A stretch of 14,451 bases of DNA from Azoarcus sp. Lineage in GTDB: Bacteria; Pseudomonadota; Gammaproteobacteria; Burkholderiales; Rhodocyclaceae. A model generated the notes under the pieces. That model made no database searches and was not told the origin of the DNA. It saw only the letters and a program-made list of their open reading frames with translations. The stretch spans positions 1 to 14,451 of the forward strand of contig JAITCV010000255.1 of NCBI GenBank assembly GCA_031282905.1. The letters are read 5' to 3'. Below are positions 1 to 6,989 of this stretch, piece by piece; the stretch's first letter is position 1, and each line of letters starts with the position of its first letter. Made by a program: the position numbers and the translations under genes.

Positions 1-228
1 TAATCCGACATGGGTTCATCACCGGCGCAAAGCGCCGCTGTTGTTTGATTTGCTTGTGCTGCGCATCGTGGGGACGAATGTCGGATTACGCTACGCTTAT
101 CCAACCTACAAAACCGACCACCCTCCGCCTTGTCATTGCGGCAAGACTTTTCCTCCACTTTGGATTGCCCCCTTTGCGGGTAACGCGAATTCCTTCTGTT
201 TCCCGAATCTGTATAAAATGCCAGTTTC
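1..228. repeat. Tandem repeat unit, copy 1 (partial at window edge)
   Basis: This is the first of two direct copies of a unit of about 250 bp. It matches positions 252-476 with only a handful of substitutions and small indels, roughly 95% identity by eye. It contains most of an inverted-repeat element (to 109) and then a segment of about 118 bp that ends in a copy of the lexA promoter/operator. The left end is cut by the window, so further copies could lie upstream. The copy ends abruptly after CCAGTTTC, where the left arm of the next inverted-repeat element begins. Confidence 0.93.
209..224 (+). promoter_or_regulatory. Duplicate LexA operator with -10 box (upstream copy)
   Basis: This CTGT-ATAAAATG-CCAG box is identical to the lexA-proximal one at 457-472, and TATAAA (212-217) inside it can act as a -10 element. 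It lies at the end of repeat copy 1 and is followed within 5 bp by the inverted-repeat element. A transcript starting here would cross that element and the second promoter before reaching lexA. Whether it is active is inference. Confidence 0.5.
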
Positions 229-360
229 GTAGGTTGGATAAGCCGAAGGCGTAATCCGACATTGGTTCATCATCGGCGCAAAGCGCCGCTGTTGTTTGAT
301 TTGCTTGTGCTGCGCATCGTGGGGACGAATGTCGGATTACGCTACGCTTATCCAACCTAC
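229..360. repeat. MITE-like inverted-repeat element
   Basis: The left arm begins GTAGGTTGGATAAGC and then GCGTAATCCGACATT. The right arm is its reverse complement with only a small internal difference (CGAAG against GTA), giving arms of about 34 bp around a core of about 65 bp. The core holds a perfect small hairpin, CGGCGC-AAA-GCGCCG (274-288). It has no coding capacity. From general knowledge, repeats with this GTAGGTTGGATAAGC...GCGTAATCCGAC signature are scattered between genes in many proteobacteria. No target-site duplication is obvious. Its copy in the upstream repeat unit occupies 1-109 and is cut by the window. Confidence 0.75.
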
Positions 361-476
361 AAAACCGATACCCCCGCCTTGTCATTGCGGCAGACTTTTC
401 CTCTACTTTGGATTGCCCCCTTTGCGGATAACGCGGATTCCTTCTGTTTCCTGAATCTGTATAAAATGCCAGTTTC
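252..476. repeat. Tandem repeat unit, copy 2 (lexA-proximal)
   Basis: Second copy of the direct repeat. Alignment to copy 1 holds at an offset of 251 bp on the left and 248 bp on the right because of small indels near 110-150. Differences include CATGGG/CATTGG at the left, a shortened C-rich run after the element, and A/G changes near the promoter. Past CCAGTTTC it continues into the lexA leader instead of a new element, so this copy drives the gene. Confidence 0.93.
438..472 (+). promoter_or_regulatory. lexA promoter with overlapping LexA operator
   Basis: The LexA box CTGT-ATAAAATG-CCAG (457-472) differs from the CTGT-N8-ACAG consensus at one position of the right half-site. A -10 box TATAAA (460-465) lies inside it, and a weak -35 candidate TTCCTT (438-443) sits 16 bp upstream. 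Binding of LexA here would block polymerase, which is the usual autorepression layout for lexA. The box ends 16 bp before the first ATG, so the leader would be very short. Confidence 0.65.
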
Positions 477-488
477 CCTGAATGCAAA

Positions 489-1124
489 ATGAGCATGGAA
501 GCCATGCAACTGACCGCCCGCCAACAGGAAATCCTCGATTTCATCCGCCAGACGATGCAACACGAAAGCCGCCCGCCCACGCGCGGCGAGATTTGCGCCG
601 CTTTTGGCTTTCGTTCGCCCAACGCCGCCGAAAGCCATTTGCGCGCGCTCGCCGCCAAGAGGGTGATCATGCTCGATGATGGCCGCGCGCGCGGTATCCG
701 CTTGTCCGAAGAAGAAAGAGGCTTGCCGCTGATTGGACGGGTGGCGGCCGGGAGCCCGTTGCTTGCGGTCGAGCATATCGAAAAGCGCGTCGATGTCGAT
801 GCCGCGCTGTTTTCGCCGCGCGCCGATTACCTGTTGCGGGTGCGTGGACTGTCCATGCGCGACGCGGGCATCCTCGAAGGCGATCTCATCGCCGTCCATC
901 GCACAACGCAAGCGCGCAGCGGTCAGATCATCGTTGCCCGCCTGGATGACGAAGTCACGGTCAAGACGCTGAACCGCCGGGGCGACACGGTGGAACTGCT
1001 GCCCGCCAACCCCGATTTTTCCCCTATTGTCATTGCTCCCGATGACCTTGGCTTTGCCATCGAAGGTCTCATGGTGGGACTGATCCGGGGCAACTTACAG
1101 GCTCATCGCGTGGTCCGTGCATGA
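489..1124 (+). CDS. lexA: LexA repressor, SOS response
   Basis: LexA represses SOS genes and inactivates itself by RecA-stimulated self-cleavage. The 211-residue product has the N-terminal winged-helix DNA-binding domain (about 7-75, beginning LTARQQEILDFI as in E. coli). The Ala-Gly cleavage site is in VAAGSP (A87-G88). The S24-peptidase domain carries catalytic Ser122 in RGLSMRDAG and Lys159 in EVTVKTL, so the protein should be fully cleavable. The start is uncertain: ATGs at 489, 495 and 504 are all possible, none has a clear ribosome binding site, and 504 (MQLTARQQ) matches the usual family N-terminus best. The gene is flanked upstream by the duplicated operator and is convergent with the DUF748 gene. 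Identification is secure; only the first few residues are in doubt. Confidence 0.97.
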   Translation: MSMEAMQLTARQQEILDFIRQTMQHESRPPTRGEICAAFGFRSPNAAESHLRALAAKRVIMLDDGRARGIRLSEEERGLPLIGRVAAGSPLLAVEHIEKRVDVDAALFSPRADYLLRVRGLSMRDAGILEGDLIAVHRTTQARSGQIIVARLDDEVTVKTLNRRGDTVELLPANPDFSPIVIAPDDLGFAIEGLMVGLIRGNLQAHRVVRA

Positions 1125-1169
1125 ATTGCCGTTGCGCGTCGTGAATACGGCTACCCCGGAATTTGATGT

Positions 1170-1206
1170 AAATAGAATAAACGGTTTTCAGCGCAGGAAA
1201 AACCGT
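1170..1206 (-). terminator. Terminator hairpin overlapping the end of the DUF748 gene
   Basis: Read on the minus strand, ACGGTTTT (1206-1199) pairs with AAAACCGT (1188-1181) around a 10-nt loop, followed by a T-rich tract TTTATTCTATTT. The last codons of the upstream gene form the loop, and its TGA (1190-1188) spans the loop and the first base of the 3' arm. On the plus strand there is no T-run, so it probably does not end lexA transcripts efficiently. The stem is A/T-rich and only 8 bp, hence moderate confidence. Confidence 0.45.
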
Positions 1207-4200
1207 ACCCCGTGACCCTCGCGCTCGCCATGTTCGACCTCGCTGGTGGAGAGCGAACGCTGGAAAATTCTCACGGCATCAACCTCGCCTTCATCGCTCA
1301 GCCAGCGCCGCACCGCGTTTTCACGGCGGCGGGCAAGCGCGGAAATATCGTCGTCAGTGACGGGAGTGTGTTTCAGCAGCAGCGCCTCCATTTCCGCGAC
1401 CGGCAGGCTCCTGGCAAAGCCGAGGAAATTGCGCGGTTTGTCGTCGATATCGGCCCCGTCATAAATCTCGCCAAGCAGTTCGGCATATCTTGCGTTGCCC
1501 GGCTCGATCTCGCGCCCGGCCAGCCCGCCGTCGCCGTTCCCGGATTTGCGCCCGAGGGCCCGCACCTGGTTGCGCAATTTGTCGAGGCGAATTCCTTCGG
1601 CATCATCCTTCATGCTCGCCAGGCCGGTGAGGTCGAGCTTCAACGCGGGGCGCTCGATGAGCGTCGTCGCCAGTGCGTGCAATTGCTCCACTTGCTGCGC
1701 GCCGACGCGGGCGCTGCCGGGCTCGAATTCCACCCATGACAGTTCTTCCCGCCCCAACAGCGTAAACGGCGCGGTGATCGCCTTGCCGATGAGACCGGCG
1801 AACGCGCGCAAAACCAAACCGAAGACGCTGAATTCGGGGTCATCCAGCGTGCCGCTGACCGGCAGATCGAGTTCGATTTCGCCGCGTGAATTCTTCAGTA
1901 GCGCTACCGCGAGCAGAATCGGCAAATCGAGCGCGTCCGGGCTGTCGACCGCGTCGCCAAAGGTAAGTTGATCGAGAAAGATGTGATTGTTGGCGCTGAG
2001 CTTTCTGTCTTCGATGCGGTAATCGAGCGTGGCCGAAAGCTTGCCCCGGCTGATGCCATATCCCACATAACGTCCGGCATAACCCGACAGCCCGGTGAGT
2101 TCGAAATCCTTGACCGAGGCTTCAATGCCAAGATGGCGGTCATCGCGAAATGGATTGAATTCGCCCTTGATCGTCAACGGCGCCGTCCGTCCCACCCTGC
2201 CACGCAGGTTCAATTTCGCCAGCGATTCCTGCGCTGATGAGAGTCCGCTCAATTCGCCCGATAGTCCGTTCAGGTTGGCGTTGTAGTTTGGGCGCACGAA
2301 ACGGTCGCTGAAGAGAATATTGCCGTCCTTGAGGCTGATGCGGCCAATTCTCAACGCGGACGAAGCCGTGGTCGACGCGGGTGTATTTTCCGCTGGCGAA
2401 ACGGCTTCTTCTTCCGGCAAACGCTGAATTTCGCGCAGGTTGAGCCGCCCTTCCTGGTCGAGAATCAAGCGGCTGCGCAGGCCGTCGATACCGATCTGGT
2501 CGATGTCGAGCGCAAAAGGGGAGAAATCGACCCGGGCGTTCTTGAACGCGACTTCTTTCCAGCGCACGAAATCCGTGCCATTGATACGGTCGCCGGAGAC
2601 GAAATCATTTACCGTCAATTCGCCACGCACCGTGCCCTGCATGTTCTTGCCGCGTTGGCGCAATGCCAATTGTCCGGAGGCCGAAAGCTTGCCCGCCTTG
2701 ATGTCCAGCCGGGCCTGCTCTTCTACATAGGCTTGCGCGACGCTCAAATCGAGCGATTGAGTCTCGAATTTCAGCTCGAGTTGAAGCGGCCCGGTCGCCA
2801 GGGTGCCGTTCAATCCCACCCGTCCGCCATTGAGCCCCCCCTTGAGTGTGAACCCGGTTTTTTCGCCCGCGACCGTGCTCGGGTTGTTCGCCTGGAATTC
2901 AAGCCCGTCGGCAACCCATATCGCCGATCTGTTCGCGCTCATGCCCTTGTCCTCGAAGCGCAACGCGCCGCCGCTTGCGGCCAACTTTTCCACCTTGACC
3001 TTCCATGGCGATGTCGGCGCGGTTTTTCGGGCAGAGGGCGTGGATATGGCGCTCATGAAATCGAGACGTCCGTTGCGCAGGCGACTCAGGTTCATCGCCC
3101 ATCCCTCCGCCACGACTTCGCCCACTTGTACGCTGTTCGATCCGGGCGTGACCGTAAATGTGCTCACCCCGAGACGGTTGAGCGTGAGTGCGGCGTTCTT
3201 GCGTCCGGTGAGTCCGAAAATAAAATCGGACAAGGCCAGACTTTCGCCGCCGAATTCGGTTTGTTCGCCGAAACGGTAATGCAATGTGCCATCCAAACGG
3301 CCACCACGCACTTCGCCGCCGGGGAGAAAAGCCGCGTAATACGGCGCGTAGCGCGCGGGCAGCCCGCCTTCGATCGCCAGACTTCCTTCGTATTTGAAAG
3401 GAGCAAGGTACAGATGATCCTGATGGCTGAATTTTTCGCCAGCATCGGTGACGTAATCGAGATGGATTTCGGCGGGCAATTCGCCTGTCGTCGCCAGATC
3501 GCGCAAATCGAGATTGATGGCCTCCACCTTGGTGGTAAAGCCCACCGCGTGATCGTTATAACGGATGACCCCGTCGCGAATACGCGCCGAGGCGAGCAGG
3601 AAATCGGGTTTTGCCGCCGCACGGGTTTCTTCGGCCTTTGCCGACGTTTTGCCGCTCGGCCACAACCGCGCCCAATCAAAACTGCCGTCTGCCTGGCGGG
3701 TGAGTTCAAGCTCGGGATGGAGCAGGCGGAGTTTGCTGAAATGAAAACGTCCACCCAGTGGCTGCACATCCGCCAATTCAAGCTCCAATTCCGCCACGTT
3801 CAGCACTGGCCTGTCGGTTTGATCGTGGAGGGCGAGGTGATTGATTTGCGCCGTTCCCTGCAAATGCACAGATGGCGCTTCGGTCTTTCCTTGAGAAAAA
3901 TCGAGATTCAGATCAAGATCGAGTGTCCCCGAAGACACCGAAAAGCCCGGTTTGAAAGGCCAATAGGCCATCCAGGGCGCAAGTTCGAAAGCCTTGATCG
4001 AAAAATCGAGTTGTGCCGTTTGCGTGGCGGAAAACGGCTTCATTTTCGCGCTCATCCCCAGCGTCTTGCCATTCAATCTGGCTTGCAACGCGGGCTCGAC
4101 GAAGACATCGACCTCCACTGCCAGGTTGGAGAGGAAAGGCAAGCCGATTTCGATCTGGTCGAGGCGGTGTTGCAAGCCGGTCACCCGATCATCGATTTCG

Positions 4201-4688
4201 ATCAAGCCGTCGCCGATATGAATATTGGCCAGCGAAAAGCGCGCCGCGCCCTTGCCTTTCCTCTCGCTGGCGGGGCGGGGCAAACGGGCCAGCACGTCAT
4301 CCCAGTCGTATTCGCCGTCGGCCAGCCGGGTCAACTTGAAACGCGGCCCATCGAGCGCCACTTCATGCAACACCAGTCCGCCGCGCACGAAGGATTCCAG
4401 TTCAAAATTGATCTTGAGCGCATCGAAACTCAGGGCGAGAGTCGTGCCATCGCTTGCCATGATCTTCGTCCCACGCACCTCGGCCGCCAGGGTGAAAGGG
4501 TTGAAACCCATGTCCTCGATCATGACCACGCGCCCGGTCAGCTCGCTCAAGCCACGCGCCACGTAATGGCGCGCAAGCAAGGGCACCCCCACGAAGCCGA
4601 GCGCGGCATACAGTGCCATCACGCCCGCCCCCCAGGCGAATGGGCGGACAAGACGTCGGAATCGAGCCAGCGATGGGATGTCAGACAT
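1188..4688 (-). CDS. DUF748 / AsmA-like envelope protein
   Basis: This is a 1166-residue protein of the DUF748 family, related to AsmA-type large periplasmic proteins that bridge or traffic material across the envelope; the exact role is unknown. A short cytoplasmic N-terminus is followed by one membrane segment (about 17-40). Then come a long repetitive beta-rich body, with recurring stretches such as DGEYDWDDVL and DGSFDWARLW typical of the family, and a C-terminal region (about the last 190 residues) containing EFEPGSARV, a pattern reminiscent of OmpA-like ends. The start at 4688 is chosen because GGAG lies 6 nt upstream; the open frame extends to 4940, but the extra residues look non-natural. 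Convergent with lexA. Transcription probably begins in the 390-bp gap to the right. Family assignment is confident, function is not. Confidence 0.88.
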   Translation of the reverse strand: MSDIPSLARFRRLVRPFAWGAGVMALYAALGFVGVPLLARHYVARGLSELTGRVVMIEDMGFNPFTLAAEVRGTKIMASDGTTLALSFDALKINFELESFVRGGLVLHEVALDGPRFKLTRLADGEYDWDDVLARLPRPASERKGKGAARFSLANIHIGDGLIEIDDRVTGLQHRLDQIEIGLPFLSNLAVEVDVFVEPALQARLNGKTLGMSAKMKPFSATQTAQLDFSIKAFELAPWMAYWPFKPGFSVSSGTLDLDLNLDFSQGKTEAPSVHLQGTAQINHLALHDQTDRPVLNVAELELELADVQPLGGRFHFSKLRLLHPELELTRQADGSFDWARLWPSGKTSAKAEETRAAAKPDFLLASARIRDGVIRYNDHAVGFTTKVEAINLDLRDLATTGELPAEIHLDYVTDAGEKFSHQDHLYLAPFKYEGSLAIEGGLPARYAPYYAAFLPGGEVRGGRLDGTLHYRFGEQTEFGGESLALSDFIFGLTGRKNAALTLNRLGVSTFTVTPGSNSVQVGEVVAEGWAMNLSRLRNGRLDFMSAISTPSARKTAPTSPWKVKVEKLAASGGALRFEDKGMSANRSAIWVADGLEFQANNPSTVAGEKTGFTLKGGLNGGRVGLNGTLATGPLQLELKFETQSLDLSVAQAYVEEQARLDIKAGKLSASGQLALRQRGKNMQGTVRGELTVNDFVSGDRINGTDFVRWKEVAFKNARVDFSPFALDIDQIGIDGLRSRLILDQEGRLNLREIQRLPEEEAVSPAENTPASTTASSALRIGRISLKDGNILFSDRFVRPNYNANLNGLSGELSGLSSAQESLAKLNLRGRVGRTAPLTIKGEFNPFRDDRHLGIEASVKDFELTGLSGYAGRYVGYGISRGKLSATLDYRIEDRKLSANNHIFLDQLTFGDAVDSPDALDLPILLAVALLKNSRGEIELDLPVSGTLDDPEFSVFGLVLRAFAGLIGKAITAPFTLLGREELSWVEFEPGSARVGAQQVEQLHALATTLIERPALKLDLTGLASMKDDAEGIRLDKLRNQVRALGRKSGNGDGGLAGREIEPGNARYAELLGEIYDGADIDDKPRNFLGFARSLPVAEMEALLLKHTPVTDDDISALARRRENAVRRWLSDEGEVDAVRIFQRSLSTSEVEHGEREGHGVRFFLR

Positions 4689-5079
4689 TGGGTGCTCCAT
4701 GGGACATTCAGGAACCTTGGCAAACCGGGACCGCGGCCTGCCGGACAGGAAAACGGCGAACGCAGCGCGCATGATCGCACGGATAGCAGCGCAACGGCAT
4801 TCCGGCGTTTTCGGCTGGCATTGTCCGACGCCCATCCGGCCCCGGGTTACAACGCGCCGCGGGAAGAATTTCGCCGCGCCGGTGCCAAAAAACGAGCATA
4901 TGGCACCGACGAAATCCGCAAGATTGCAACCAGCGGACACCGGGTGGATTTCGGACCGCCCCGAACCAATGACTTATAAATAAAACGAAGAAGGCGGATT
5001 GGCCTCATCCACCACAACGATATTTCCTTCCATGTCCACGTCGTATTTCATCCTTGCGGGCAATCCAGCGTTCGATCAC
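4689..5079. other. Intergenic region between the yqjK-like gene and the DUF748 gene
   Basis: These 391 bp carry no convincing gene beyond a weak 25-codon minus-strand ORF at 4974-5051. A perfect 7-bp inverted repeat (CGGTGCC at 4880-4886, GGCACCG at 4902-4908) flanks an A-rich spacer, but no T-run follows on either strand. The promoter for the DUF748 gene should lie here; I see no strong -35/-10 pair. The open frames on both strands have GC-rich, low-complexity products typical of shadows. Confidence 0.5.
4974..5051 (-). CDS. Possible 25-residue small protein (doubtful)
   Basis: Starting 28 nt downstream of the yqjK-like stop and in the same direction, an ATG opens a 25-codon frame with the product beginning MKYDVDMEGNIVVVDE and ending SSFYL. 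The composition (acidic, alternating hydrophobic residues) looks more protein-like than the surrounding shadows. Against it, AAGG lies directly against the start, too close to be a good ribosome binding site. It could be a genuine small gene of the yqj cluster, the remnant of a longer gene, or chance. Confidence 0.22.
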   Translation of the reverse strand: MKYDVDMEGNIVVVDEANPPSSFYL

Positions 5080-5391
5080 CTACGATCTGGTGAAAAAACG
5101 CAGGATGGACAGGCGGGGAAAGATGCGCCAGCCACGCCAGAGGCGATAAAGATGGCGTCCCCAATCGATCGCGCGGGGCAATCGCCGAGGGTGGGCGACC
5201 AATATGAACAAGATCACGCCCAGCAACAGCGCATGACGCCTGGCCCAGCGTGCCGCCGCGCACGCGCCATCGCCTGCGGCGCAAACGCTGGCGAGTGCGT
5301 CACCCTGCGCGGCCAGCGCCGCGCGCTGCGTGGCGATGCGGGCGCGGAGAAAACCGCGCCGCTCGTAGATTTCAGCCAGTCTGGCGTTCAT
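5080..5391 (-). CDS. YqjK-like small membrane protein
   Basis: A 103-residue protein with an N-terminal, Arg/Ala-rich, probably helical stretch (1-30, MNARLAEIYERRGFLRARI), a short Cys-containing linker, one membrane segment (about 53-67) and a strongly basic C-terminus. Size, layout and position as third gene after the YqjD- and YqjE-like genes match the YqjK family, whose function is unknown. The start at 5391 overlaps the end of the yqjE-like gene by 20 bp, implying translational coupling. The open frame reaches 5505, but its added residues are out of character. No clear ribosome binding site precedes 5391. Confidence 0.7.
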   Translation of the reverse strand: MNARLAEIYERRGFLRARIATQRAALAAQGDALASVCAAGDGACAAARWARRHALLLGVILFILVAHPRRLPRAIDWGRHLYRLWRGWRIFPRLSILRFFTRS

Positions 5392-5782
5392 TCGGGACAG
5401 GGGAAGCGTCTTCGCCGCCGCGCAGGTGGCGGACATCCTGGCGCAATTCGGCCAACGTGGCGGTAAAAAGGAGCGTACCGCGCTGCAAGCCGGATCGGCA
5501 GGCATGAGCGCAAAACAGCGCCGCAGCGATGAAGCCTAGCGCGACCAGCCCGGCAACGACCAGACGGCTTTCCCAGAACAAGAGAAAAAGAAAAACGACC
5601 CCCACGACCAGCCCCACGCCCAGGCAGAAAACCGCCAGCAGGGCTTTGACGAGGGTGCTCAAGAGAAGAATGCGCGCTTCTTCCGCCTCGTTGGCAAAGA
5701 GAGAAACGCGCATCCCAACGGCTTCCAGCAGGTCGCCGAGCAGGTGTTTGAGATTGCGGAACAAGCCGTGTCGTTCAGGCAT
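5372..5782 (-). CDS. YqjE-like holin-superfamily membrane protein
   Basis: A 136-residue protein with a soluble N-terminus (MPERHGLFRNLKHLLGDLL...), two adjacent membrane segments (about 46-70 and 73-95) and a soluble helical tail containing LRQDVRHLRGG. This is the layout of the YqjE / phage-holin-3-6 family, usually encoded between a DUF883 (YqjD/ElaB) protein and a YqjK-like protein, exactly as here. In E. coli, YqjD is an inner-membrane protein reported to associate with ribosomes; the role of YqjE is not settled. The start at 5782 lies 8 nt after the stop of the upstream gene, consistent with an operon. The ribosome binding site is weak. Confidence 0.8.
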   Translation of the reverse strand: MPERHGLFRNLKHLLGDLLEAVGMRVSLFANEAEEARILLLSTLVKALLAVFCLGVGLVVGVVFLFLLFWESRLVVAGLVALGFIAAALFCAHACRSGLQRGTLLFTATLAELRQDVRHLRGGEDASPVPNERQTG

Positions 5783-5790
5783 GGAAGCGA

Positions 5791-6102
5791 TCAGCGCCGA
5801 CCGATCAGCACGCCCAGCGCAATGCCGACGATGGCGGTAATGCCAACGGCCTTCCATGGCTGCTCGCGAACGAAATCATCCGTGGCACGGGCGCAAGCCT
5901 TGGTCTTGTCGAGCAGGACGACCTCGACATCTTCCAGCTTGGCCTTGGCATCCTTCAGGCGTTCTTCCACCTTGGCGCGAACACCGGCGATTTTTTCGCC
6001 CGCGACATCGGCGGTGCTCCGCAGGATTTCTTCGGCATCGGCAACGACGGCTTTCAGATTGGCAACAAGTTTATCCTTGGTGGCAAGGTCGGTTTGGGAC
6101 AT
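5791..6102 (-). CDS. DUF883 (YqjD/ElaB-type) membrane-anchored protein
   Basis: A 103-residue protein with a long charged, coiled-coil-like helix (about 5-75, with EEILRSTADVAGEKI and VRAKVEERLKDAKAKL) and a single C-terminal membrane anchor (84-101) ending in the family-typical GRR. Members of DUF883 (YqjD, ElaB) are tail-anchored inner-membrane proteins; in E. coli they are stationary-phase proteins reported to bind ribosomes. The start at 6102 is supported by AGAGG 7 nt upstream; the frame extends to 6294 but without family character. First gene of a three-gene minus-strand cluster. A weak promoter candidate is TTGCGT (6169-6164) and TTACTC (6147-6142) with a 16-bp spacer. Confidence 0.88.
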   Translation of the reverse strand: MSQTDLATKDKLVANLKAVVADAEEILRSTADVAGEKIAGVRAKVEERLKDAKAKLEDVEVVLLDKTKACARATDDFVREQPWKAVGITAIVGIALGVLIGRR

Positions 6103-6367
6103 GGTGAAACCTCTTTGGGGGGAAAAGTGAGAAGGGTGGAAGAGTAACTTCTTGCAGGAGATGACGCAATTCTTTTCAGGGGCGAACACTGGCAGATGAG
6201 GGGCGAATGAATCGACGTTGCAATCACGCCCATGGGGATGGCGCCACTGCCGCCTGCCCCCGGTTCGAGGCGCGCAACACCAGACGCCAGGCACGAAGCA
6301 TCATATCGTCATGGCCGGGCCGCGCTCGCGTCAGCCCTCGCTCGCGCTTTCCGCGCCGTTCTCCGCC

Positions 6368-6673
6368 CTACAACACGCGGTTGAACAATTCCAGTTGCGG
6401 CGGGCCGAGGTAAATCTCGCGCGGGGTCTTGGCGGCATTGGCATGCGCCTTGCGAAACGCTTCCGACTGCGTCCACGCCTCGAATGACGCTTCGCTTTCC
6501 CACTCCGTGTGTGAGGCAAACAAGGTGTATTCCTCGGTTTGCGGCCCCTGCAATAACTGAAAACGCACAAAACCCGGCGCTTCGCCGAGGTAACTGGTAC
6601 GTGCCCGCCAATGGTCGAGAAAAGCCTGCTCATGACCCCGGACGATTTTGAAGCGATTCATGGCGAGAAACAT
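6368..6673 (-). CDS. ABM-fold monooxygenase, IsdG-like heme degradation candidate
   Basis: A 101-residue antibiotic-biosynthesis-monooxygenase (ABM) ferredoxin-like-fold protein, opening MFLAMNRFKI and containing APGFVRFQLL, YTLFASHTEWES and FEAWTQSEAFRKAH. Asn6, Trp67 and His77 fall where the catalytic Asn-Trp-His set of IsdG-type heme-degrading enzymes lies (established for S. aureus IsdG), so cytoplasmic heme turnover and iron release is the best guess. Other ABM proteins act on quinones or have no known substrate. The start at 6673 has GGAG 7 nt upstream. Transcribed toward the yqj cluster but separated from it by 265 bp, in which I see no gene. Confidence 0.85.
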   Translation of the reverse strand: MFLAMNRFKIVRGHEQAFLDHWRARTSYLGEAPGFVRFQLLQGPQTEEYTLFASHTEWESEASFEAWTQSEAFRKAHANAAKTPREIYLGPPQLELFNRVL

Positions 6674-6989
6674 GGGATTACTCCAGATTCATTGCCGGCA
6701 CGATTCTAGAGCAGATTGACAAACAAATGCGCGCCTGCATTTGTATCATTGCGAGGGTTGCGGGCCGGAGGCTGATGGCGTCCTTGCGAGCGTAGTTGGA
6801 AAAGCCGCAGCGTTTTCGCGTCTTGTAATGACAGATGAGGTGGGTCGATTGGGTGGGGCGATCGGGTGGGCGAGCGCAGCTTCCCATCGTCCCGACCACG
6901 GCACACGGCCTGAAGCTTCAGCAAGCCCTCCGAATCGATTTATCCAATCCAGCCATACAATAGACCTCCAAACGAACGAACCGGGTTCG
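6674..6989. other. Intergenic region upstream of dinB, with a degenerate inverted repeat
   Basis: These 316 bp separate the divergent ABM and dinB genes. The part at about 6747-6832 begins ATCATTGCGAG and ends CTTGTAATGACA, with an internal CTTGCGAGCGTAG. This resembles a decayed copy of the common CATTGCGAGCG...CAATGACA intergenic repeat. A perfect 12-bp palindrome CTGAAGCTTCAG is at 6910-6921. TACAAT (6956-6961) is a -10 candidate for dinB without a good -35. I see no LexA box of the CTGT-N8-ACAG form. Confidence 0.45.

Noticed and set aside
1..476. Tandem repeats as a CRISPR array
   Set aside because: The repeat unit is about 250 bp with only two copies and no variable spacers; it duplicates a promoter and an inverted-repeat element.
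4689..4940. 84-residue N-terminal extension of the DUF748 protein
   Set aside because: The added residues are Cys/Arg-rich without family character, and the internal ATG at 4688 has GGAG at proper spacing followed by a membrane anchor.
2655..4979. 774-codon plus-strand open frame opposite the DUF748 gene
   Set aside because: It is entirely antisense to a protein with family motifs and a good start, and its product is His/Arg/Gln-rich without domain character. It is a GC-driven shadow.
6910..6921. CTGAAGCTTCAG palindrome as an SOS box for dinB
   Set aside because: LexA boxes of this type need CTG-N10-CAG; here the spacing is CTG-N6-CAG. It is a palindrome but not a LexA site.
6741..6989. 83-residue N-terminal extension of DinB
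   Set aside because: The start at 6990 (MRKIIH) aligns exactly with E. coli DinB numbering; the upstream part is the intergenic repeat read through.
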